This document shows positions 10,103 to 19,117 of a stretch of DNA of 64,000 nucleotides, in pieces. A model generated the notes under the pieces. It did no database searches. It had not been told where the DNA came from and saw only the letters and a program-made list of their open reading frames with translations. The stretch is from Porphyromonas gingivicanis JCM 15907 (GTDB lineage Bacteria; Bacteroidota; Bacteroidia; Bacteroidales; Porphyromonadaceae), in NCBI RefSeq assembly GCF_000614585.1, contig NZ_BAKX01000001.1, positions 1 through 64,000 of the forward strand. The letters are read 5' to 3'. The position numbers were made by a program, and so were the translations under genes. Every line of letters starts with the position of its first letter. Position 1 is the first letter of the stretch.

Positions 10103-11118
10103 AGTCTATCGGAAGAAAGAGAGGAGCGTTTACTTAGTACTACAATCACAATGGGTGCTCCCATCAAAGCGGTTATGGCATTAATAGGTAGAAGAATACC
10201 TCCACTCACTACTCGGGTAAGAAGGTGGCAGAGGAGAAGCAATAAAGCTCCTAAAAGAAGTGTTATGGGTATTAATTGGCGGTGTTCTGAGGTTTTGAGC
10301 CAACGACGCACAAGGTGGGGTGTGGCAATGCCGATAAAGGCAATTGGTCCTATAAAGGTGGTTATAGTGCCTACTATAAGTCCCACAAGAAGAACAAAAA
10401 GCAAACGCAATGCACGCACATTAATACCAATGGAACGAGCATAGAGCTCTCCAAAAAGCAAAGCATTCATCTTTTTGGGTAGGAGAGAGAGCAGCAAAAG
10501 AGAGGGTAGTAAAATAGTCGAAGCATAGTAAACCTCTTGCCAAACAACACCCTCAAGAGAGCCCATGCTCCAAAGTTGAAAACCTTTGACTGCTTCCGGA
10601 GGAGCAAAATACTGTAGTATACCAATGAGCGAAGAGGTAATGAAGCTAATCATCAGCCCCACGATAAGCAAATCGGATGTACTACTATGTCTAAGGGCAA
10701 AGGAACCTATTAAGAGCAAAACTGCAATAGAACCGATAAAGGAAGAGAGTAACATACCACTCATGAAAGTATAAGAAAGCCAAGCCATCTTTGTCCCTAA
10801 TAGCGTAAAGAGAGCTACTCCTAAGGCCGAGCCTCCTGTTACTCCTAAAATACCTGCATCTGCGAGAGGGTTACGAAAGAGTGTTTGCATAACCAAACCA
10901 CAGAGAGCCAGAGAGCCTCCCCCTATAAGAGCCATTATGGAAGAGGGTAGGCGCATAGTCCAGACTATTTGAGACAGAGTGCTATCGGCAGAGGGTCGCC
11001 TCAAAAGAATATCAGGCAGGCTCTCCCAGGGGATAGTAACACTTCCCAAAAGAATGTCAGTTATAAAGACAAGTAGCAGTAGAATAAAAAGAATTAGTAC
11101 AGAAGAAGCGTAACGCAT
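10099..11118 (-). CDS. FecCD-family ABC transporter permease
   Basis: 339 aa with about nine to ten hydrophobic segments. Typical BtuC/FecCD features: [20 protein letters not shown] near residue 55-75, the [13 protein letters not shown] stretch, and the cytoplasmic loop ATPHLVRRW plus [20 protein letters not shown] at the C-terminal end. It forms the inner-membrane channel for the chelate delivered by the lipoprotein at 11178-12347 and powered by the ATPase at 9091-10102. It is 59 bp downstream of the binding-protein gene. Confidence 0.93.
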
Positions 11119-11177
11119 AAGTTATTGGTAAAAAGAAAAAGCTCTTACATAGGAGGTGCACAATAGTCATAGAACAT

Positions 11178-12347
11178 TTACTCCAACCTCCGCCAAAAAC
11201 GAATAGAATCTTGCACCACAAGCGTTGGGTGAAATAGTAGCATCAAATCTTGCAATAGTATTTCGGGGAAGTAGGGGCCCTGCTCCCAATAATCATTACC
11301 TCCCTGACGAGAGCTTCTTTTATCGTTAAGAAAAACCTGCCCTCTCTTATAGGCGTTGAAAAGTGTGTAGTGCTCTTGAAGTTGTCCGAATTCCCTTAAA
11401 GAAGAGACATAGGCTGAAGACCATGCCAACCAAATATCATCTGCTCCATGCTCGGCAAAAACTTGCTCTGTACTAAGGGCTCCTCCTCCGCTATTTCGAG
11501 GAGCTTGGTAGAGTCCTCCTGCATCCCTTATGAGGGTAGCCACATAGCTATTAGAATCTGGTAAGTACCAAGTTCCTTGATAGGCTTGCCCAAAAAGAAC
11601 AGACGGTTTTTTCTTTATCTCTTGTATCTTGGTAGTGAGCTTCTTATAAGCCTGTTCCTTTTGGGTGAAAATAGCCTCTGCTGTCCCCCCTTTACCAGTC
11701 AAAAGTCCCAGTACTTTAATCCACTCGGCACGACCTAAAGGAGTCGTCTCTTTCCAATCCATATTATAAAAGCATTGAATGTCTTGCATATCGGATAGTT
11801 TTAAACGAAGATAATCCGTATAATCGAGCATTAAAACATCGGGTGCAATGGACAGAAGTTGCTCTCTATCTAAAACATTGTGACGAGCTATTGAAGCGAT
11901 TTTTCCCTTTTGTGCCTCACTCCGAAGTAAAGGGTCGTAGATAAGGGCTGTATCGGAGACTGCTACTACTCGATCTCCAACCCCCAAAAGTTCCAGACCT
12001 CCCACAAAGGTGAGGCTCATACAAGCCACTCTCTGCAAGGGAATGCGAATGAGTTGTTCTCTTGCTGAAAGTTCTAATGGCTCTTGACCGTTGGGTACAA
12101 GGCGGAAACAAGCTAAAGTATCTTGCGTCTTCACATCTTTAACCCAGATACGATGAGTGTTGTCTTCCAAATGCTCTATACCTACCCCTTCGGCATATAT
12201 TATTCGTGGTTGAGCAGACTCTATGGTAAATGGTGCTGTGGATATAGTACTCTCATTTTGCTCGGTTTGACAAGAGGCAAAAAACAACCCAATACAGCAA
12301 AGGAGTAAACCTACAGATTGACGATAAGAGTATCGAAAGTGAACCAT
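11178..12347 (-). CDS. FecB/BtuF-like substrate-binding lipoprotein
   Basis: 389 aa. Lipoprotein signal with lipobox FASC near residue 26. The body has the TroA-type pattern of chelate-binding proteins: LLGVGDRVVAVSD, then a paired IAPDVLMLDYTDY segment, a long helix with QEIKKKPSVLFG, and a second lobe. It captures ligand and hands it to the FecCD permease. Anchored probably in the outer leaflet of the inner membrane or in the outer membrane. First gene of the three-gene importer operon. Ligand (heme, siderophore or cobalamin) unknown; I saw no cobalamin riboswitch upstream. Confidence 0.87.
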   Translation of the reverse strand: MVHFRYSYRQSVGLLLCCIGLFFASCQTEQNESTISTAPFTIESAQPRIIYAEGVGIEHLEDNTHRIWVKDVKTQDTLACFRLVPNGQEPLELSAREQLIRIPLQRVACMSLTFVGGLELLGVGDRVVAVSDTALIYDPLLRSEAQKGKIASIARHNVLDREQLLSIAPDVLMLDYTDYLRLKLSDMQDIQCFYNMDWKETTPLGRAEWIKVLGLLTGKGGTAEAIFTQKEQAYKKLTTKIQEIKKKPSVLFGQAYQGTWYLPDSNSYVATLIRDAGGLYQAPRNSGGGALSTEQVFAEHGADDIWLAWSSAYVSSLREFGQLQEHYTLFNAYKRGQVFLNDKRSSRQGGNDYWEQGPYFPEILLQDLMLLFHPTLVVQDSIRFWRRLE

Positions 12348-12371
12348 AAAACTATTTATAAAAGGAGGGTA

Positions 12372-12402
12372 ACATTTGGTGTTAAATGTGTGAACAAAGG
12401 TA
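12372..12402 (-). promoter_or_regulatory. -7 box and operator-like palindrome before the importer operon
   Basis: TACCTTTG on the minus strand (12402-12395) is a -7 box. Just downstream, ACATTT-6 nt-AAATGT (12372-12389) is a perfect 6-bp inverted repeat lying between the likely transcription start and the ATG at 12347, a place suited to a repressor. The regulator is unknown. Confidence 0.4.
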
Positions 12403-12500
12403 CTGCTTAGTGTAGAAATAGCATTCTTGCTCCAATCGATATGCTACCTCTATTAATAGTTCAGTAATAGCCTATTTAGCATAGTCGCCATTCGTCTATC

Positions 12501-12564
12501 CAAAAGGGTTAAGGGTTAGTACAAAAAGGATTATTCCTTTTGTCAGTAACCATTAACCCTTTTG
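12501..12564. repeat. Nested inverted repeat between importer operon and tRNA-Asn
   Basis: Outer arms CAAAAGGGTTAA (12501-12512) and TTAACCCTTTTG (12553-12564) are perfect complements. Inside them, ACAAAAAGGA (12521-12530) pairs with TCCTTTTGT (12535-12543) with one bulge. No long T run follows, so it is not a standard terminator. It partly overlaps the dispersed repeat at 12510-12584. Confidence 0.6.
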
Positions 12565-12584
12565 ATAGTTTGCACAGAGGGTTT
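12510..12584 (+). repeat. Dispersed intergenic repeat, copy 1
   Basis: Shares about 75 nt of degenerate similarity with 29110-29184. The last 37 nt (12548-12584, AACCATTAAC to CACAGAGGGTTT) differ from copy 2 at only about six positions. Both copies are in the same orientation, 150-200 bp upstream of minus-strand genes. Confidence 0.5.
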
Positions 12585-12752
12585 AGGCTATTATCCATAT
12601 ACTTATTGAGAGTAGTAAGCGCAACCTTGCTTTTCTTTTTTACATCTCAATGGGGCGTATTGTTGCTCATAACCTCTTGGATGCCACCTTTAGATAGAAT
12701 TCTTGTTAGCAATCTCAACGAGATTTTTAATAGAAATAATACGGAGAAAGGA

Positions 12753-12783
12753 TTTGACAAATCAAAATAAAGTAATACCTTTG
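12753..12783 (+). promoter_or_regulatory. Promoter of tRNA-Asn
   Basis: TTTG (12753-12756), 19-nt spacer, TACCTTTG (12776-12783): a textbook Bacteroidetes promoter 11 nt before the tRNA. Confidence 0.8.
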
Positions 12784-12793
12784 CAGTCGAAAT

Positions 12794-12867
12794 GCTTCCT
12801 TAGCTCAGTCGGTTAGAGCATCTGACTGTTAATCAGGGGGTCCAAGGTTCAAGTCCTTGAGGGAGCG
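12794..12867 (+). tRNA. tRNA-Asn (GTT)
   Basis: 74-nt cloverleaf: acceptor GCTTCCT pairs with AGGGAGC (one G-T pair), D arm TTAGCTCAGTCGGTTAGAGC, anticodon loop CTGTTAA with anticodon GTT, T arm with GGTTCAAGTCC, discriminator G. CCA is not encoded. Confidence 0.96.
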
Positions 12868-12890
12868 CGTTTTCATATCGTCTATATAAA

Positions 12891-12930
12891 GAGTTACTAT
12901 CTGCTTTTCGATAGTAGCTCTTTGTTTTTA
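12891..12930 (+). terminator. Terminator after tRNA-Asn
   Basis: Stem GAGTTACTATC / GATAGTAGCTC with one mismatch, loop TGCTTTTC, followed by TTTGTTTTTA. Confidence 0.85.
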
Positions 12931-13045
12931 TTTGCCTTTTTCCCATTCCCTTTTTGGAAATCCATACAAATAGTCTCTTGCAAAAAAAGATAATTCTCCC
13001 TTTCTCCCTCTAATTGAGGCTCTATATAGGTTGGAGGCTTTTGTG

Positions 13046-13053
13046 TACCTTTG
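13046..13053 (+). promoter_or_regulatory. -7 box for lptF/G-ribBA unit
   Basis: TACCTTTG, 24 nt before the ATG at 13077. It argues for that ATG and against the in-frame TTG at 13014, which lies upstream of this box. Confidence 0.5.
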
Positions 13054-13076
13054 TTTCAATTATTAGGATACTTACG

Positions 13077-15031
13077 ATGTTGTCGTTGCGCCCGAAAAGA
13101 ATGTACACCTACATCATTCAGCAGTATTTTCCTCTGCTGTCGATGACTCTTTTTATCTGTTGGTTCATTGTCCTAATGCAGATGATGTGGCTCTACACGG
13201 ATGAGATTGTGGGCAAAGGGCTTGACTTCGTTATTCTATTACAGTTGGTATTCCACGCTGCCATTATGGTGCTTCCCACGGCAGCTCCGCTCGGCATCCT
13301 CTTAGCTTCGTTGATGACTTTCGGCTCTATGGGAGAGCGTTTAGAGTTACTTGCAATGAAATCTGCCGGGGTACCGCTACATCGTATTATGGCTCCGCTC
13401 TTCTTCATCGTACTGAGTATGTCGTTTGGGTTGTTTATCTATCTAAACACCGCCGTTATGGATGCCCAAGTGCGCTTTTATCAGATTATATTTTCGGCTC
13501 GAGAGTCTCGCCCCGATTTAGATATACCCGAAGGGACTTTCTACAATGGTATCAGAGGGTACAGCATTTTTGTAGGGAAGAAAAATACGGAGAAAAAGAG
13601 CCTTGAGGAGATTATGATCTATGATTATAGTCAGTTTCAAAGCCCACGAGTTATCACCGCAGATTCGGGGGCTCTTCGCTTGGACAACTCGAAGCGCTTC
13701 CTAACCTTAAACCTTTACCGGGGAGAGAGTTTTGAACCACTCGAAGGGCAAACCTTTACTCCAACAGCAATAACGAATTCAGATGAAGTGCCTGCGTCCT
13801 ATCTTAAAGAAAAGTTTTCGTTCAAACAGATTGTCATCAACCTCAATCTGAATTTTGAGATGATTGACGATGGTGGTTTGCGTAGTCAGTTCGTAGGGAA
13901 AAATCTAATCCAACTCAATCACTATATAAAAGATACCGCCCAGTACGAATTGGATAGTGTCTCCTTTATGAATGCCCATGGGGCTGTAGAGGCTTCGCAA
14001 ATAGACCGCTTTGTATTGATGAAAACTTCTCCTATGGATAAAACAGAGGAGGGGATTGCCGCATGGCAAAAAGTGGAACAAGTAGCGCAAAGCAAAAGCA
14101 TAACCTTAGATTCGCTCTACGCACAAATATCCAATGAAAAGATGGAGAGTGTACTCGAAGAGACGGCCTCTCGCTTGGAGCAAGTGAGTGATGCCGCTAT
14201 TTTTCGTAATGATACCTATCAGCAACAAGCATATTTCTATAGAACCCACGCACAGGAGTGGCATAGAAAGTTCACCTTTCCCGTTGCTTGCCTTGTCTTT
14301 TTCTTCATCGGAGCTCCTTTGGGGGCTATTATCCGCAAAGGAGGTATAGGTATGCCTATGGTGGTGAGTGTGCTTTTCTTTGTTGTCTATTATATGCTCG
14401 ACACTTTTGGTTACAATCTCTCATACAATGGTACGTGGGTGCCATGGTTTGGAATGTGGTTTTCAACTCTTGTGCTCACTCCCTTTGGCATTTTTCTCAC
14501 TTATAAAGCCACGAGAGATTCTTCTACCCTCAATGTCGATGCTATTGCCATACGCTTAAAGCAATTATTTAGTAGAGAAAAAGTACGAGAGGTACAGTTC
14601 CGAGAGTTAATCTTAAATCCCATTTCTCCCGAAGAGGCTTTAACAGCGGTCAATACTTGTCTGCACTCTCTAACAGCGGTAGAGCAGAATACCTTCATTC
14701 GGAAAGGGCGTTTCAGCTACCCAGCTCTTCACTCCCTAAACAAAGATTACACCCTTTTCTCCAGGGAGTTGAATGGATGGTAGAGCAGTTACAGAACTCT
14801 GAGAATAAACTTGTCGTAGCCAAATTGATGGATATCCCTATTCTATCCAAAACTTTTGCTCCCTTTATACCGGCTCGAAAGGCTTTGTATGGGCTATTTT
14901 TGCCCATTATTCCCTTATCCTTGCCTTGTACTATTTATACCTTTTGGCATAGAAAACAGCAGAAAAATATATTCCAACAGTGTCGAAAAACATTGGAAGA
15001 ACTGACAAAAATCATTGAAACAACAATTTAA
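13077..15031 (+). CDS. LptF/LptG family LPS export permease (YjgP/YjgQ), frameshift
   Basis: Membrane part of the LPS extraction machine. Near the N-terminus [13 protein letters not shown] opens a set of three membrane segments, with the conserved [14 protein letters not shown] region. A periplasmic domain (about residues 150-390) and three C-terminal membrane segments follow ([25 protein letters not shown] is the family motif in the first of these; written in parts: [14 protein letters not shown], then [10 protein letters not shown]). The frame breaks near 14769: restoring one T (GAGTT to GAGTTT) adds about 85 residues ending in another hydrophobic segment ([14 protein letters not shown]) and gives 651 aa, typical for the long Bacteroidetes form. 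Partner ATPase is likely LptB at 6404-7144. ribBA follows 26 bp downstream. Confidence 0.85.
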
Positions 15032-15057
15032 TAGACAGATTGAATTACAAGATAATA

Positions 15058-16274
15058 ATGGATACATTTATATTAAACAGCATAGAGGAGGCCCTCAACG
15101 ATTTCAAAGAGGGCAAGTTTGTAATTGTAGTAGACGATGAAGACCGTGAAAATGAAGGCGACTTTGTCATCGCTGCCGAGAAGATAACACCCGAGAAAGT
15201 CAATTTTATGATGCGTTATGGTCGTGGTGTACTCTGTACTCCTATATCTGAAGAGGTAGCTCAAAGGCTTGAACTCAATATGCAGGTATCGGACAATACT
15301 TCTCTGCATGAAACTCCCTTTACTGTAACTGTAGACCTAATAGGAAAAGGATGTACAACAGGCGTTTCTATGTACGATAGAGCACAGACCATACTTGCTT
15401 GGCAGATCCTAATACACAGCCTTCTGACCTGGCTCGCCCAGGACATATCAATCCCTTGCGAGCTCGCTCTCGAGGAGTATTACGTAGGGCTGGACATACA
15501 GAGGCAGCAGTAGACTTAGCTCGCATGTGTGGTATGCAGCCCGTAGCAGCGTTGATAGAGATTATCAACGATGATGGTACTATGGCTCGTTTACCTCAAC
15601 TCGTGGAGATTGCACAGAAATTCGATATGAAAATCATCTCCATAAAAGATTTAATTGCCTATCGCCTTAGAAGCGAGAGCTTGGTAGAGAAAGGTGTTTG
15701 TGTTTCTATGCCTACGAAAGAGGGACTTTTTCACCTTATTCCATTCCGCCAGAAAAGTAATGGTTTGGAGCACTTTGCCATCTTCAAGGGCGATATCTCC
15801 AGCGGAGACCCCGTATTGGTACGTGTGCACTCCAGCTGTGCTACAGGTGATATTTTGGGTTCTTGTCGATGTGAGTGTGGAGAGCAATTGCGCAAAGCCA
15901 TGCAGATGATTGAGCAAGAGGGACGCGGTGTCATTGTTTACCTCAACCAAGAAGGGCGGGGTATCGGGCTTATGGCTAAGATGGAGGCTTACAAGCTCCA
16001 AGAACAAGGATACGACACTGTAGATGCCAACCTCCATTTAGGTTATGCTGCCGACGAAAGAGACTATGGTGTAGGGGCACAGATACTCCGTTCTTTGGGT
16101 GTTCAGAAGATGCGCCTTATGAGTAACAATCCTGTAAAACGTATTGGTTTAGAGGCGTATGATTTGGAAGTGGTAGAAAATGTACCCATAGAGATAGAAC
16201 CTAACCCCTATAACATGAAATACCTACAAACCAAGAAAGAGCGTATGGGACACAAGCTCCACAATGTGAAATAA
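15058..16274 (+). CDS. ribBA: RibBA: DHBP synthase / GTP cyclohydrolase II, frameshift
   Basis: Bifunctional enzyme that starts riboflavin synthesis. N-terminal RibB half (1-205): [12 protein letters not shown] with the metal-binding acidic residues, RGVLCTP, and [14 protein letters not shown]-terminal RibA half (206-405): [15 protein letters not shown] with the three zinc cysteines and EGRGIGL. The frame breaks at 15399-15400; restoring one T (GCTT to GCTTT) reads [19 protein letters not shown] and gives 405 aa, the standard length. I place the start at the ATG at 15058, not the TTG at 15040. Followed by a DUF6263 gene 33 bp downstream. Confidence 0.93.
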
Positions 16275-16307
16275 CTTAGTTGAAATATAATTTAAACGTA
16301 TAAGTGT

Positions 16308-17096
16308 ATGAAAAAGATTATTTTAGGGTTATCGTTACTCATTTCTGTATTTTCTGTTCTTTCTGCTCAGAAGCACGACATTCGCCTCAATTTACAACCA
16401 GGATTAAAGGTACCTGTACGTTACCAGCAAACAACTGATCAGGAAATTTCTTTTCAAGGACAAACGATGAAAAATAAGATTATCCAAAAGAACGAAGTAG
16501 TGTTTTCTGTTGTTTCTAAGAACCAAGATAATTTTATCATCGAGGCTGTTATCAATTTGATAGAAACGACTGCCGAAACTCCCCAAGGGAATATGAAGTT
16601 TAGTTCAGCCGACGAAAAGGAAACTGCCGAAAATAAACCTCTTAAGAAGATGGCTAAGAAGGTGGTTCGTGCCGAAATTACTCCTTACTTCCAGTTAGTC
16701 GGCGAGGTTACTCCCGTAACAGAGGGGCTTACTAAAGAGGAGGCTATAGCCGTTTACGAAGCTTTCTCTTCTATCTTCAAGGGGTTGTATCCTACTACTT
16801 CTGTAGCTCAAGGAGAAACTTGGAAAGCTGACATGACTCAAGGTGTAAAGGCAGAGTCCACATTGACCTCTGCTTCTCCTCAAAGTTTCATTATCGACTC
16901 TAAAATCCTATTGGATATGGATATGCAAGGAGTAAAACTTTCAGGTAAAGGTTCTATGAATTACGAAATACATGCCCCTACGGGAGTGCCTGTATATGGG
17001 CTTACCACACTTCCTGCCACAGGCTCTTCTATGGCCAATGGTGTACCTGTAAATATAAAACTTAATATGACCAGTTCTTTTGAGTTTATGCAGTAA
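16308..17096 (+). CDS. DUF6263-like secreted protein
   Basis: 262 aa. Signal peptide MKKIILGLSLLISVFSVLSA-Q. The body is beta-rich and alternates polar and hydrophobic residues, with LQPGLKVPVRYQQTTDQEIS near the start and a long segment ending in MTSSFEFMQ. This matches the pattern of DUF6263 proteins of Bacteroidetes, whose function is unknown. It lies 33 bp after ribBA and before a strong terminator, so it is probably the last gene of the lptF/G-ribBA transcript. No enzyme motif seen. Confidence 0.7.
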   Translation: MKKIILGLSLLISVFSVLSAQKHDIRLNLQPGLKVPVRYQQTTDQEISFQGQTMKNKIIQKNEVVFSVVSKNQDNFIIEAVINLIETTAETPQGNMKFSSADEKETAENKPLKKMAKKVVRAEITPYFQLVGEVTPVTEGLTKEEAIAVYEAFSSIFKGLYPTTSVAQGETWKADMTQGVKAESTLTSASPQSFIIDSKILLDMDMQGVKLSGKGSMNYEIHAPTGVPVYGLTTLPATGSSMANGVPVNIKLNMTSSFEFMQ

Positions 17097-17140
17097 GACT
17101 AAGCCCATCTTTTACGAAGACTATACTTTGTAGTAATAGT

Positions 17141-17180
17141 ACCCTCTTCTTCCAATTTGGTAGAAGAGGGTTTCTTTTTG
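17141..17180 (+). terminator. Terminator after the DUF6263 gene
   Basis: Perfect 10-bp stem ACCCTCTTCT / AGAAGAGGGT with an 11-nt loop, then TTCTTTTTG. Confidence 0.88.
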
Positions 17181-17235
17181 TTCCTAAAAAAGAGAGTATT
17201 GTATAATACACATAGCATTTTTAGAGATTTCGATG

Positions 17236-17243
17236 TATCTTTG
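17236..17243 (+). promoter_or_regulatory. -7 box for acyl-CoA synthetase gene
   Basis: TATCTTTG matches TAnnTTTG. It lies inside the longest possible frame, so the true start is the ATG at 17290 rather than 17233. Confidence 0.5.
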
Positions 17244-17289
17244 CACAAAGACTGTGCTTTTGTGCATTAGGAATGATGAAATAAAAGAG

Positions 17290-18964
17290 ATGGAGACCAA
17301 AACTAAATTTGATATAAATGACAATCTTATAAAGGCTTTTGAAACCACTTTCAAAGAGTGTTTTTCTATGCCTGCTTTTACAGATTACGATACAGGAGAG
17401 ACTTTCTCTTTTGGAGATGTCTCTAAAGAGATAAATCGCTTACACAGACAGTTCGAAATAATTGGCCTCAAAAAAGGCGATAAAGTAGCCTTATGGGTAG
17501 TGATTCGACTCGATGGTGTATACTTTTCTTGGCAACTATAACCTATGGTGGTGTTATTGTGCCTATATTGCAAGATTTTAATCTTCAAGATGCAGAGCGT
17601 ATTATAGACCACAGTGATGCTCGAGTATTGGCATTAGACAAACGTTTAAGAGAAGAGATAGACCTTAAAAAGTGTCCGCAGGTTGAAATGGTTTTGAGTC
17701 TTGAAACTTTGACCCCTATTACGGTATTCCAGCCCGATGTAGAGGCTCAATTAGAGACTCTCCCGAGAAGAGAAGAAATCTCTTTAAGAGCAGAAGATAT
17801 CCGCTTTGCCGAACGAGACAACGAAGAGGTTATGGTGATAAACTATACGAGCGGGACTACAGGTAATAGCAAGGGAGTAATCATCACAGGGCAGAACTTG
17901 GCAGGTAATGCTTTGTATGCTCATCGCTTAGATTTGATGTTTAGGGGAGATAAACTATTATGTTTTCTTCCTTTGGCGCACACATATAGTTGTGCATTTA
18001 ACTTCCTTACTCCTATGACCATAGGAGCTCATGTAACTATATTGGGCAAAATACCTTCTCCTCGTATCATACTATCGGCATTTGCTAAGGTAAAGCCTAA
18101 CTTGGTTATTACCGTTCCTCTGATTTTGGAGAAGATATACAAGCAGGCTATTGTCCCTAAGCTGGCCAAGCCTTCAATGAAACTACTGACTCGCATCCCC
18201 GGTTTGCGCACGATTGTCTACAATAGTATCAATAAGCGACTACAAAATGTATTGGGTGGAGAGTTCCGTGAGGTTATTGTTGGGGGAGCGGCACTCTCGA
18301 ACGAAGTGGGACACTTCTTAAAGAAGATTGGCTTCCCCCTCACTGTAGGTTATGGTATGACCGAGTGTGCCCCCCTTATCTGTTATGAAAACAATAAAAG
18401 ATGGATACCCGAAAGCTGTGGAAAAGTGCTTCAGAATATGCAAATCCGTATAGCGAGAGATTCAGAAACTTCCAATGATGTGCCAGGAGAAATACAGGTA
18501 AAAGGGATGAATGTCTGTAAGGGGTATTATAAAAATCCTGAAGCTAATGCCCTACTCTTTACCGATGATGGATGGATGCATACGGGAGATCTTGCCACGA
18601 TAGATGCTGAGGGAAATGTCTTTATCAAGGGACGTTCCAAAACGATGATATTGGGCAGTAATGGGCAAAATATCTATCCCGAGGAGATTGAATCTAAGCT
18701 CAACACCTTCCACTTGGTAGCAGAAAGCCTTGTCTTACAGAGAGGTAAACGATTAATTGCTCTTATTTATCCCGATGAAGAGGCTATAAAGAAGGGGGGA
18801 TGACTCTCGAAGAAGGATGGAAAGTCATTGAAAACTTCCGTAGTGAGCTCAATAATCAAGTCGCTCAATACGAGAAGATAACTCTTTTTGAACAGCAAAA
18901 AATGCCTTTTGAAAAGACACCTAAGCGAAGTATTAAACGCTTCTTGTACGAAGAAAAGCAGTAA
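17290..18964 (+). CDS. AMP-dependent acyl-CoA synthetase/ligase, two frameshifts
   Basis: Adenylate-forming enzyme that activates an acyl acid with ATP, probably to a CoA thioester; substrate not decidable. Motifs: phosphate loop YTSGTTGNSKGVI (about residue 185), YGMTECAPLI (about 355), TGDLATID (about 435), GRSKTMI, and near the C-terminus TPKRSIKR with the catalytic lysine. Two breaks: the G run at 17495-17497 and the G run at 18794-18799. Restoring one G at each gives 558 aa; without the second repair the catalytic lysine would be lost. Single-gene unit between two hairpins. Confidence 0.85.
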
Positions 18965-18979
18965 GAACTGATATAGGAG

Positions 18980-19010
18980 GTAGCACTACTCTGCTCAGAG
19001 GTCGTGCTAC
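18980..19010 (+). terminator. Hairpin after acyl-CoA synthetase gene
   Basis: GTAGCAC / GTGCTAC arms enclose a second small stem (CTCT / AGAG). Only a weak T-rich tail (TTCTGTTA) follows, so terminator function is less certain. Confidence 0.5.
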
Positions 19011-19117
19011 TTCTGTTATATATCCCCTTATAGAAGTATTTGTAGGGCCTACTTCGAACTATAAAGAGAGAGGTTTTACGTTTAGCGACAAATAATTATC
19101 GACAACTTAGTATAAGT

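Noticed and set aside
12348-12430. Cobalamin riboswitch before the FecB/BtuF-like gene
   Set aside because: The upstream region lacks the conserved B12-box and is too short on the transcribed side of the -7 box.
12540-12770. 76-codon plus-strand frame before tRNA-Asn
   Set aside because: It begins inside the inverted repeat, overlaps the tRNA promoter, and has no recognisable family or start signal.
13014-13076. TTG at 13014 as start of the LptF/G permease
   Set aside because: The TACCTTTG -7 box at 13046-13053 lies downstream of it, and the added residues are not family-like.
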